From Maritimibacter sp. HL-12 (GTDB lineage Bacteria > Pseudomonadota > Alphaproteobacteria > Rhodobacterales > Rhodobacteraceae), in NCBI RefSeq assembly GCF_900177545.1, contig NZ_FXBQ01000001.1:3194163-3258162 (forward strand): 64,000 nucleotides of DNA, given 5' to 3'. Position 1 is the stretch's first letter. Each line of letters opens with the position of its first letter. Shown piece after piece: positions 18,123 to 26,412 of the stretch. Both the position numbers and the translations under genes were made by a program. The notes below the pieces were generated by a model. That model ran no database searches. It was not told the DNA's origin and was given only the letters and a program-made list of their open reading frames with translations.

Positions 18123-19391
18123 ATGGAACTCATCACAAACGGCAGGAGCAGCCTAAATGGCAGCGTAACGGTTAGCGGAGCTAAAAACTCGGCGACAAGA
18201 GTATTGGCCGCTGCACTGCTGAGCGAAGAAAGCGTCACGCTGAGGAATTTTCCACTCGAATTGGAAGACGTAAAGTCAAAAATGGCTTTCATCAGGGCAA
18301 TGGGTGCGCTTCTGATCATTGATCCCGAAAACGAAGAACTTCGCATCGATGGCCGTGATCTTGGTTTTGACCAGATTACCGATTTTGAGCTCCCTATCCG
18401 AACCACCTATCTGCTCGCAGGTGGTGCCTTGGCGCGCCACGGTCATGCGCGCGTACCCTACCCGGGGGGGTGCAAAATCGGTAGCCGTGGCTATGATTTG
18501 CACATCATGGTATGGGAATCCTTGGGCTGCAAAGTCGAGGAGAAGCCGAATTATATAGAGATAGCAGGGTACCTGCGCGGTGGCGAGATTGACTTTCCTA
18601 TCTCGACCGTTGGAGGAACTGAAAACGCACTGATTTGTGCAGCCGTAGCTCAAGGTAGCACCAATATTCGCAATGCTTATGTAACTCCTGAAGTTCAGGA
18701 TCTGATCAGTTTTCTCATAGAGATGGGCGCGCGCATCAAGCTGGAAGGCAGTAGTCACATTCATGTTGAGGGCGCAGCGGGGTTGCTAGGCAGCGCAACG
18801 TTCTCAATCATGCCGGACCGAATTGAAGCGCTGACTTGGATTGTGCTTGGCGCAGTGAATGGCGGGCGGATTCTAATTCGGAACGTGCCGTTTGATACCA
18901 TGCAAGTCCCGCTTATCCATTTACGAGATGCAGGTTTGGACTTTTTTGCAAACAGCGATACAGTGCTGGTTGGCCCGGATTGTATAGGCCCTCATGGATT
19001 GCAGCCTTTCGAACTTGCAACAGGAACACATCCCGGCGTGATTTCTGATATGCAGTCCTTTTTTGTTTTTTTGGCGTTGTTCGCCAACGGTCGATCTATT
19101 GTTCATGATTATCGCTACCCTGAACGGATCGCCTACGTACGGGAACTCGCAAATTTTGCTCCGGGGGCAGTTGACGCGGAACCTTCACGGATAACGGTTC
19201 GAGGTCCAGTGAAGCTTACCGGTTCGAAAACCAGATCGACTGACCTCAGGGGTAGCATGGCCCAAATCATGGCGGCGCTTTGTGCTGAAGGCTCCAGCCG
19301 AGTTGAAGGTGTCGAAATGGCATTGCGCGGATACAACCGACTACCAGAAAAACTGCGCTCGCTTGGGGCGGATGTGAAATGGACCAGCTGA
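18123..19391 (+). CDS. MurA-like UDP-N-acetylglucosamine 1-carboxyvinyltransferase in polysaccharide cluster
   Basis: The 422-residue protein is a full-length EPSP synthase-fold enzyme of the MurA family, which adds enolpyruvate from PEP to the 3-OH of UDP-GlcNAc. Family catalytic residues are retained: Lys21-Asn22 in SGAKNSA, Cys117 in PGGCKIG (the fosfomycin-target cysteine), Asp in ISDMQS, and the C-terminal Arg in RGYNRLPEKL. One deviation is SRGYDLH where MurA usually has ARPVDLH. Its GC content is visibly lower than that of the housekeeping genes to the left. It sits between a flippase and a MurB-like gene and overlaps the latter by 13 bases. It is probably a dedicated paralogue for the glycan rather than the cell-wall enzyme; that is inference from context. 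Confidence 0.88.
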   Translation: MELITNGRSSLNGSVTVSGAKNSATRVLAAALLSEESVTLRNFPLELEDVKSKMAFIRAMGALLIIDPENEELRIDGRDLGFDQITDFELPIRTTYLLAGGALARHGHARVPYPGGCKIGSRGYDLHIMVWESLGCKVEEKPNYIEIAGYLRGGEIDFPISTVGGTENALICAAVAQGSTNIRNAYVTPEVQDLISFLIEMGARIKLEGSSHIHVEGAAGLLGSATFSIMPDRIEALTWIVLGAVNGGRILIRNVPFDTMQVPLIHLRDAGLDFFANSDTVLVGPDCIGPHGLQPFELATGTHPGVISDMQSFFVFLALFANGRSIVHDYRYPERIAYVRELANFAPGAVDAEPSRITVRGPVKLTGSKTRSTDLRGSMAQIMAALCAEGSSRVEGVEMALRGYNRLPEKLRSLGADVKWTS

Positions 19392-20356
19392 ACGAGGCCG
19401 CTATCGCCGAGCTAACCGCGCTTTGCCCCGGTGGCGTTGCGCGTGATGTGGACCTTTCCGCAATCAGCCGATGGCGGATCGGCGGGCGCGCTGATCTGGT
19501 GCTGCGTCCGTCATCGACTGCGGAAGTTTCGGCATTGATGCGTTGGTTTTCGGCACAAGGCATCCGACCCGTCGTGATCGGCCTGACCAGCAACCTGCTC
19601 TTTGACGATGCCGGGCTGCGTGCCCCCTGCATCCAGATCGGGGAACGCATGGCGCATGTTAACATCAAAGGTCAGCAGGCATGGGCCCAAGCCGGGGCCT
19701 GGGTCCCGGGGTTTGCACGCAAGCTCATGCAGGCCTGGCTCAGTGGTGCCGAGCATATTTGCGGCATTCCCGGCACCTTGGGGGGGTTGATCTGCATGAA
19801 TGGCGGCAGCCAGCGAAAGGGTATCGGTAGCAGTATTGTGGAGGTAGAGAGCGTGGACGCTACGGGCAAGGTCCGCAACCGGCCAGCGCAGGACTGCGCT
19901 TTCGGCTATCGCCAATCGGTGTTCCAGACGAATGGCGAGATCATCACCGCCGCCAGCCTGCGTTTTTCGTCCCGCCCGCGCGCGGAAATTCGATCCGAGA
20001 TGCGTACGATCCTCGCCGAGAGGCGCCGCAAGTTCCCGCGCAAGGAGCCCAATTGCGGGTCAGTCTTCAAATCAAACCCTGCAATGTATGCCGAGATCGG
20101 CCCGCCGGGCGCTGCGATCGAACGTTTGGGTTTCAAAGGGGCACGCGAAGGTGGCGCACTCGTTTCACCACAGCACGCGAACTTCATCGTAAACACGGGC
20201 AGAGCCACGGCTACCGAAGTACTGACGTTGATCGCCCGTATCGGCAGTGCAGTCGAGGCGGCGACAGGTTACCGTATGGCGGCCGAGGCGTGCTTCGTAC
20301 AGGCCGACGGCACCATCCAGCCCGCTGACACCGTCTTGAATGAGATCACCATATGA
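19379..20356 (+). CDS. MurB-like UDP-N-acetylenolpyruvoylglucosamine reductase in polysaccharide cluster
   Basis: The 325-residue flavoprotein matches MurB, which reduces enolpyruvyl-UDP-GlcNAc to UDP-N-acetylmuramic acid with NADPH. The FAD domain has WRIGGRADLVLRPSS and GLTSNLLFDDAG. The middle has GIPGTLGGLICMNGG and the Tyr-Arg pair GYRQSVF. The proton-donating Ser228 lies in NCGSVFKSNP, and the late Glu303 is in AAEACFV. The order LGFKGAREGGALVSPQHANFIVN fits type II MurB. It overlaps the MurA-like gene by 13 bases and the next glycosyltransferase by four, showing tight coupling. The two enzymes together imply UDP-MurNAc production within a surface polysaccharide operon. Confidence 0.88.
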   Translation: MDQLNEAAIAELTALCPGGVARDVDLSAISRWRIGGRADLVLRPSSTAEVSALMRWFSAQGIRPVVIGLTSNLLFDDAGLRAPCIQIGERMAHVNIKGQQAWAQAGAWVPGFARKLMQAWLSGAEHICGIPGTLGGLICMNGGSQRKGIGSSIVEVESVDATGKVRNRPAQDCAFGYRQSVFQTNGEIITAASLRFSSRPRAEIRSEMRTILAERRRKFPRKEPNCGSVFKSNPAMYAEIGPPGAAIERLGFKGAREGGALVSPQHANFIVNTGRATATEVLTLIARIGSAVEAATGYRMAAEACFVQADGTIQPADTVLNEITI

Positions 20357-21180
20357 CCGAAGCGCCGCCCAAGGTCTCTGTTGTCTGCGCCTGGTATAAC
20401 CGCGCCGACTTCATCCGCGACACGATCGACAGCCTGCTCGCACAGGATTATCCCAATTTCGACATTACCGTCGTCAATGACGGCAGCCCCGACCCACGTG
20501 TGCGCGAGATACTCGACAGCTATGACGACCCCCGCCTGCGTGTAATTCATCAGGACAACACAGGTTTCACGCGCGCCATCCGTCGCGCGATCGATGAGAG
20601 TGATGGAGAATACATAGCGATACAAGGGGCCGGGGATTTGTCGTTGCCGCGGCGGTTGTCCGCGCAGGTTGAAGCGATCACAATAGATAATAGATTCTCA
20701 ATTGTAGGATGTTGGTATTCAGACCAAAGCGAAAACAGTGAATCCGAAGTGCTACGGCGTCCCGAAGCATCTTGCGAGAGACAAATGGCCTATTTCATGT
20801 TCTCGCAAGGTGAGCTGATGTATCGTAGGAAAACGTATGATAGTGTTGGGGGCTATCGAACATTATTCACCGTCGGCCAAGGAGCTGATTTATGGATGCG
20901 GATGCTTAGGACAACAACCTCATACGTCCTGGAAGACAAACTGTATATCCGGCGTTTGTTCGCAGATGGCGTTTCCAATAATTCCAGAAAACTACGTCTA
21001 CGGAATGAACTAACCAAATTAAGAATAGCTAGTGAAATATACTATAGAAGAACAAATATTGATCCAATTGACGAATATGGGCAGTACGCACCATTATTTC
21101 TATTTAAGGCGACATATTCTGTAAGAGTGTTCCTTGGATTGGAGGTGCTCCGCAATTTTTTCAGGTTCCCAAGAAAATGA
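20353..21180 (+). CDS. GT2-family glycosyltransferase
   Basis: The 275-residue protein has a GT-A fold start (KVSVVCAWYNRADFIRDTIDSLL) and VVNDGS nucleotide loop. The usual metal-binding DxD region reads IQGAGDLSLPRRL, so only one acidic residue remains; a subset of GT2 enzymes has this GxGD form. It transfers a sugar from a nucleotide donor during repeat-unit assembly; donor and linkage are unknown. The ATG overlaps the MurB-like stop (ATGA). Base composition drops sharply to AT-rich about 300 bases into this gene (near 20640), suggesting a recombination junction within it. Confidence 0.85.
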   Translation: MTEAPPKVSVVCAWYNRADFIRDTIDSLLAQDYPNFDITVVNDGSPDPRVREILDSYDDPRLRVIHQDNTGFTRAIRRAIDESDGEYIAIQGAGDLSLPRRLSAQVEAITIDNRFSIVGCWYSDQSENSESEVLRRPEASCERQMAYFMFSQGELMYRRKTYDSVGGYRTLFTVGQGADLWMRMLRTTTSYVLEDKLYIRRLFADGVSNNSRKLRLRNELTKLRIASEIYYRRTNIDPIDEYGQYAPLFLFKATYSVRVFLGLEVLRNFFRFPRK

Positions 21181-22067
21181 CTTTCAGCGTTGTAATTCCC
21201 GTTCACAATAAAGAAGCATACATTGCAAGATCAATTGAATCCGTGCTTGCGCAGGAGTTTCAGGATTTCGAAATTCTAGTCGTCGAAGATGCTTCTACAG
21301 ATGCAAGCGCAAGAATCATAGAGTCATTGGTGGATGATCGTATAACTATCATTAAAAGATTCAGACCCGGTCCAGGAGGATACCTTGCAAGAAATGAAGG
21401 AGCAGACAAAGCAATTGGAGATTGGATCGTATTTCTGGATGCAGATGATGAGTGGGATCGAAATCATCTCTCAACGTTAGACGAGTTAATCAGTAAGTAT
21501 CCTAAAGCTGACTTTTTAGCAACAGGATATCGCGTTTGTGATGGGCGTCGGGTCAAGGAGGTTCACGTTCCTTATGAATGCTCTTTTTCTCCTTGCAAGG
21601 CGCTAAAGAGAATCCTCCATGTAGACTATATACATACCAACTCTACTTGTATACGTCGGTCTCTGTATAAGCGCGTAGAAGGCTTCAATACAAAGATGGG
21701 GTGGAAGCGTGGTGGCGATACTGAGTTTTGGCTTAGACTTATCTCATCTGCGAGGGAAACAGCGTTCTCCGACAAAGTTACTACTACGTGGAAATATGAC
21801 CGGAGCGAAATTACAAGAGCGAATATACCTCATGACCTTCAACATCCTGTTATTACGCACCTAAATTCACACAGTTTATCCGGATTTATTCATTGCCAAG
21901 GAGTTTTAAAATCATACGTTTTCAAAAAGTGGTTAACATGGGAAGTGCTTAGAAGCAAGGGGTTCGTGAGGATTCTATGGATTGCTATATTGGTTCCGAC
22001 GCATCCCATCGTGTCCGTGCGTTTTTTTGTAGATGCCATTGTAAGAGGCCTTAGCCGAATTTGGTAA
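21177..22067 (+). CDS. GT2-family glycosyltransferase
   Basis: The 296-residue protein has a canonical GT2 layout: FSVVIPVHNKEAYIARSIESVL, VVEDASTD, and the metal-binding FLDADDEWDRNHL. It also has a downstream acceptor-side GWKRGGDTEFWLRL motif, where the ED/GD pair supplies the catalytic base region. The gene is AT-rich relative to the genome. It overlaps the previous glycosyltransferase by four bases. Its stop is followed directly by decayed transposase sequence, so insertion may have happened just behind it. Confidence 0.88.
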   Translation: MTFSVVIPVHNKEAYIARSIESVLAQEFQDFEILVVEDASTDASARIIESLVDDRITIIKRFRPGPGGYLARNEGADKAIGDWIVFLDADDEWDRNHLSTLDELISKYPKADFLATGYRVCDGRRVKEVHVPYECSFSPCKALKRILHVDYIHTNSTCIRRSLYKRVEGFNTKMGWKRGGDTEFWLRLISSARETAFSDKVTTTWKYDRSEITRANIPHDLQHPVITHLNSHSLSGFIHCQGVLKSYVFKKWLTWEVLRSKGFVRILWIAILVPTHPIVSVRFFVDAIVRGLSRIW

Positions 22068-22109
22068 AACGAATCTTTTTATAGGAAGTGGACCACCTTG
22101 TATGGGGCG

Positions 22110-22715
22110 TTCTAGCGCCATGGATCGCCGCACTTGATGTTCAGATGAGCCGGGGTTAAGATCGAAGGCGGAGACGAGTGACTCACCCGCCAGCACATTG
22201 GCCTCAATAGGGGCTGGTGCAAATGAAGCTCAGCATCACCGAAGAACCGCTGGAGATACGCGCCGTCGAGTTTACTGGTCGCCATATCCGTGTCGCCCCG
22301 CTGGTTCCCGGTTTCTCTGTCGGATCGCAGATGACAAGGAGACAGGAAACGGTGCGGGAGACGGTGCTTAAGAGCCTAGAATCTACCATGATGCCCTCGG
22401 GCATCGCTGCGCTTATGCTTACAATCCGTCCCCACAGGAACGAGTAGCCCCGGACGACACTCATGGCCGGAGCGAAGGATCAAAACTTGGCCTTGAAGAA
22501 ACCAAAAAAACCCGAAAAGCCCTCTGGAAACCATGAAGTGAGTATTCCCGCCAAGACTGGGAATATACTAAGAAGCTTGATGTGAAACTGCAGAGCCTAC
22601 GGTTCATGGCTTGGTACTACTCCCACCAGGTTCCAGACTTCCGAGTTCGGACGGCCGTGTTGAAACGCTACACGCGTGCCGGGAGTTTTATCACAGTAAT
22701 CGCGAGATTGGTCTG
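22110..22715 (+). pseudogene. Decayed IS5-family transposase
   Basis: Three reading frames together recover the second half of an IS5-type DDE transposase. Around 22120-22215 one frame reads AGVKIEGGDE, stop, LTRQHIGLNRG, which parallels the usual STGIKVEGEGEWNARKHGG. From 22223 another frame reads MKLSITEEPLEIRAVEFTG, like the family's KVHIGIDEETLEIRAVEV. A third frame, about 22515-22710, gives ALWK...SEYSRQDWEYTKKLD and VRTAVLKRYT, like LWRRWSGYHRRSRVETKMH and VRVAVLNRYT. Multiple stops and frameshifts mean no active protein. No terminal inverted repeats were recognised. Limits are approximate. Confidence 0.7.
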
Positions 22716-22864
22716 TCCTTGGGAAAGGGAAACCCGGCAATCATCCCTTCGTTTACCAAAGCCAATTCTCTATGCTAAGTGTTCACTTGTGAAAGGAAAA
22801 ATTGTGCGTTTGTGTGAAATACAATGCCTATAGAGATTGCTATCATTTGGGGAATTCAGTTGGG

Positions 22865-23947
22865 ATGAAGTGCGTACTTCATTTTTGCGTGGAAGAGTCA
22901 AACCGCGCTACAGATTTCGGTGGTGGTGTGGGTGGCTATACAACATACACCAATAGATTGATTGCAGCGCAAGACAGTTTCCTAAAAAGTGGCTTTGAGA
23001 TGCATTTTTCTCGAGTGACTCCCCCACTCAAATTGAAGCCAAAACTTCTTGTGGATTTGTTTAAGTTACTTTTTGATGCAGGTCGAGCTCTGTATTCCAT
23101 GTTTAGATATCGTCCAGACGTGATCCACATACATGGAATGTACTGGCGATCAACATATCGCGAAGTAATTTTTTTGGTTTTGGGGCGCATATTTTCTGCA
23201 AACGTCTTCTACGAAGCGCGAGGCGGGTCATTCTCCGAGTGTATTCAGCATCGAAGTTTGCAAGGGCATCTCGCACGGTTCTTGCTTAGAAGTGCTCAAG
23301 TCGTGTCGATCCAGGGGGAAAAGGAGATTGGTTCTCTGGCAGGTATTGCGGGTAGATCTATCTTGTACATGCCCAATGTAATTAGCCCACAACTTGAACG
23401 GATGCGATTTGAGAACAAGAAGTTTAGCGAGCGTGACGTTGACTTTTGTTTCCTTGGCTATGTGTCGCGAGCAAAGAATATTGAGCTATTCTTCAACATT
23501 GCAGAGCTGAATCCAGACAAAAAATTCACTTGCATAGGGTTCGTGGAGAGGGGCTTGTTGGATGCGGTTAGTCTACCCAAGAATGTGAGTTTGCTCGGTA
23601 GATTGGATAAAGTCGATGCATTTCGAGTGCTTCAAAACACAAAGTTCTTCCTTTTTCCAAGTAAAATGAGAAGCGAGGGTCAACCAAACGCAATTCTTGA
23701 GGCGATCTGGGCTGGGTGCGTTCCTATTGCATTCAATCACGGCTTCATCGCTGATCTTATTCAAGATGAAACGTTGATGCTTGATCCAAATGTGGAGGAT
23801 CTGACAGCCTTGAACAATCAAGTCATGAAGCTGTACAGAATGAAAGACAAGACCAATAGATCACATCGTTCGGAGTTGATAAGTTTCACGCGGTCGCACG
23901 CCGAAGTTGAAAGATTGATTGAGGTCTACCGTCACTTAGTTAAGTAA
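22865..23947 (+). CDS. GT4-family glycosyltransferase (GT-B fold)
   Basis: The roughly 360-residue protein has the N-terminal glycine loop GGGVGGYTTYTNRLI and a typical VIHIHGMYWRS strand. The C-terminal donor domain has the E-x7-E signature in SEGQPNAILEAIWAGCVPIAF, which binds the nucleotide sugar. These features place it in retaining GT4 enzymes used in O-antigen/EPS synthesis. The frame is open upstream to 22802, but the ATG at 22865 (MKCVLHF) puts the glycine loop at the normal distance from the start. It follows the transposase remnant, is AT-rich, and probably depends on its own promoter or on read-through. Confidence 0.85.
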   Translation: MKCVLHFCVEESNRATDFGGGVGGYTTYTNRLIAAQDSFLKSGFEMHFSRVTPPLKLKPKLLVDLFKLLFDAGRALYSMFRYRPDVIHIHGMYWRSTYREVIFLVLGRIFSANVFYEARGGSFSECIQHRSLQGHLARFLLRSAQVVSIQGEKEIGSLAGIAGRSILYMPNVISPQLERMRFENKKFSERDVDFCFLGYVSRAKNIELFFNIAELNPDKKFTCIGFVERGLLDAVSLPKNVSLLGRLDKVDAFRVLQNTKFFLFPSKMRSEGQPNAILEAIWAGCVPIAFNHGFIADLIQDETLMLDPNVEDLTALNNQVMKLYRMKDKTNRSHRSELISFTRSHAEVERLIEVYRHLVK

Positions 23948-24259
23948 ACGGCGAAGATGGGCTATACCAGGTGCTTGAATCGAAATCGTGAGATGCGCAT
24001 ATACCGAGTTGTGGTGACAGTTGGTGTTCTATGGTGAGGCCTAAGTTGATCGATTTCGTGAGATAGGTTTTGAGAGCCTATAGCTGTACAATGAGGGTTT
24101 TTGGGATGTCTTTTCGCTTTGACACCTGGAAAGGCGTCACCGGAGCGAGTGGTGCCGTTTATTCTGCGAAGGCGATTTCATGACTGCTCCGCACATTTGG
24201 GATAAATAAGTAGAAAAGAAAATGTTTAAAGGGATGTTCTTAAGGTTAGGACTGAATGA
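23948..24259. other. AT-rich intergenic stretch with an imperfect direct repeat
   Basis: No gene is supported here; the longest plus-strand frame is about 30 codons. It holds two copies of a 16-base element, TCGAAATCGTGAGATG at 23980-23995 and TCGATTTCGTGAGATA at 24050-24065, exactly 70 bases apart. It presumably contains the promoter or leader for the polymerase gene. Confidence 0.5.
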
Positions 24260-25492
24260 ATGACTGACAACTGCGGTTCGCTCGGTGGTCGCCACTCGAA
24301 GTCTGTACCGGCTTCCTCGATTCCATTTGGCTTCTTTTTACTTGCACTGTTGTTCAACCCGTGGAATTCAGCCCTGATGTCAAGCTTTCGCGCAAATGAT
24401 CTTTTTTTGCTTGCGAGTCTTTTGACAATCATTCCTCTTAAACGGGTTTCTGGTGTATTTCTGTTGCTTTGGTACATTTGGATGGTGATTCTTCTGGTTT
24501 CGCTAACACGGTCGTCGCTGGTTTCGTACCCGCACGATTTGTCTCGATTAGCTTTCTTTTACAAGTATAGCTTAATATTTTTTGTTCCATTGGTTTTTTT
24601 GGCGCTTGTGGATCGAGTTTCCCGTCTTCGTTTAGTCGAGGTATTTGTGTTTGTCACCTTTGTATTCTTGATTGCTTGGGCATACTTTTATCCAATCGCC
24701 ATCAATCGCGGTGTGCTAATTGGCGTCTCGAGGGCTAGTTTCCCAGGCCCAGCAAGTTTTGAGATCTCCGACGCCCACCTATACAGCAACTACCTTGCGG
24801 TTAGTCTCTTATACTATATGATTTACTATCAAAAGATTAGGCGGCACAGCGCATTCCTGACATTTGCGGTAGTGTTGAGCGCGCTCGGTGCGCTAGTTTT
24901 GACTGGCAGCAGGAACGGGTTTGTTGTGCTCGGACTTGGCGGTGTTGTTTGGTTTTTGTTTGTTGGTTCGTTTCGATCGCGGGTTTCAAAAGGGGTGGCT
25001 TTTCGAGTGTTGGCGTTGGTTGTTGTTTCGGCAATGCTGTCGATTGCTTTTTGGGAACAGATTTCCGATTTTCTTGGCGGCGCCGCTGCGCGTGCTTTCA
25101 ATTTTTCGTTTGGTAGTGATGCGAGCGCCCAGAATCGTCTGGTTTTGCTCGGTGTCGCTGTGGACGACATGATTCATTCGTCAGTTTTGTTCGGTGCCAG
25201 TTTAATTGGCGCGTCTGTACTTTGGTATGACAGTGGCTTTGGAATCTTGCTCGCTCACTCGGGTTTCGCGGGTGTTATCTATATTGTTTTTTTGTTGTTA
25301 TTGTTTTTCTTGCTTTATTTCCCGCTTAGACTACGAATTGAGTACAGGACGAGTTTGGTTTTGTTTATTGTTTATGCGTTTTCAAATATGATTACAGAGT
25401 TTGCATTGGTGACCCGAAGTGTTCTGCCGAGTATTGTCTGCATCATGATCCCACTTGTTTCGGCTAATCTGCGTAAGAAGGTTGTCAAATAG
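24260..25492 (+). CDS. Wzy-like O-antigen polymerase/ligase family membrane protein
   Basis: The 410-residue protein is strongly hydrophobic with about ten to twelve membrane segments and a large periplasmic loop in the second half. The stretch VLTGSRNGFVVLGLGG matches the TGSR.G motif that marks the Wzy/WaaL superfamily. Such proteins either polymerise lipid-linked repeat units or ligate them; with a Wzx-type flippase in the same cluster, polymerase is the better guess. The gene is strongly AT-rich. Two ATGs four bases apart precede it, and I take the one that opens the frame (MTDNCGS). Confidence 0.8.
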   Translation: MTDNCGSLGGRHSKSVPASSIPFGFFLLALLFNPWNSALMSSFRANDLFLLASLLTIIPLKRVSGVFLLLWYIWMVILLVSLTRSSLVSYPHDLSRLAFFYKYSLIFFVPLVFLALVDRVSRLRLVEVFVFVTFVFLIAWAYFYPIAINRGVLIGVSRASFPGPASFEISDAHLYSNYLAVSLLYYMIYYQKIRRHSAFLTFAVVLSALGALVLTGSRNGFVVLGLGGVVWFLFVGSFRSRVSKGVAFRVLALVVVSAMLSIAFWEQISDFLGGAAARAFNFSFGSDASAQNRLVLLGVAVDDMIHSSVLFGASLIGASVLWYDSGFGILLAHSGFAGVIYIVFLLLLFFLLYFPLRLRIEYRTSLVLFIVYAFSNMITEFALVTRSVLPSIVCIMIPLVSANLRKKVVK

Positions 25493-25611
25493 ACCGGTTC
25501 TGTTTGTGACGCGTCGCAAGCGATCACGCGAGACTGTGGCAACTTTGACTTCCTGTTTTTCACAAGTCCTCAGCCCGAACGTGATTCGAGCCAGTTCCTT
25601 GTTCTGCATGA

Positions 25612-26397
25612 ACCCCTTCTATAGGTTTCCAAACCAAAATAGTTTTCGTCTTCATTGCCGCCTACAACTCGCAGACGACGATCGGCGATTCCGTTGAGTT
25701 CTTCCCCTCTCAGGACCGCCTTGACATGGAGTTAATTGTCATTGACGGTGCGTCTGAGGACGGCACTTGCGCGATTGTCGAGGGGTTCAACAGTCCCACT
25801 ATTAGATTTTGCAGCCAATCCGACCAAGGCATCTACGACGCTCAAAACAAAGGCATGGCGTTGGTCGACGGGGAGATGACCGGCCTTTCGCATACCGATG
25901 ACCTGTTTGCACGGCAGAGCGTTCTAGCTCAGGTGGCGAAGGCGTTTGGATCAGGCAATATCGATGGTGTCTACGGCGACCTGGAGTATGTCGCCCGCGA
26001 CTGTCCCGGCCGTGCGAGCCTCGATTGGCGTGTAGGGGCTTGCAGTCCGAAGCCGCTGCGCAAGGATTGGATGCCACCGCACCCTTTGCTGTTTCTGCGC
26101 CGCGACGTGTTTGAGAAGCACGGGAGCTATGAGATCGGTTTTCGCGTTGCGACCGATTTTGAGGCAATCCGGCGGTGGTTGACCAAGGGGAAGCTTCGAT
26201 TGGCATATAGTCCTGTAGTCCTGTTTCGAATTCGGGTTGGGGACGAGAGCTACCGGTCTCTAGGTTGGGTTATCTGCAAAAGCCGCGAAGTTTTACGCGC
26301 TTTCCGCCGGTATAGCATTGGAGGGCGCGGGTTTTGTTGGCCAAGAACCTCAGCAAGCTATGTCAATTCACAAGTCGGGAAAGTGCCCAGAATATGA
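25612..26397 (+). CDS. GT2-family glycosyltransferase (WcaE-like), start codon unresolved
   Basis: The frame gives a complete GT2 N-terminus, KIVFVFIAAYNSQTTIGDSV from 25636, then ELIVIDGASEDGT, SDQGIYDAQNKG and the HTDD metal region. Yet between the upstream stop at 25609-25611 and this domain there is no ATG, GTG or TTG. The first ATG in frame (25726) would cut off the first beta strand. An ATG at 25608 is in the neighbouring frame, so a one-base indel near 25620-25635 would explain the problem. The gene may be frameshifted, use a non-standard start, or reflect a sequencing error. The downstream two thirds looks intact, and base composition recovers toward the genome mean within it. Confidence 0.7.
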   Translation, partial: TPSIGFQTKIVFVFIAAYNSQTTIGDSVEFFPSQDRLDMELIVIDGASEDGTCAIVEGFNSPTIRFCSQSDQGIYDAQNKGMALVDGEMTGLSHTDDLFARQSVLAQVAKAFGSGNIDGVYGDLEYVARDCPGRASLDWRVGACSPKPLRKDWMPPHPLLFLRRDVFEKHGSYEIGFRVATDFEAIRRWLTKGKLRLAYSPVVLFRIRVGDESYRSLGWVICKSREVLRAFRRYSIGGRGFCWPRTSASYVNSQVGKVPRI

Positions 26398-26412
26398 AGG
26401 ATATCTAACCTC

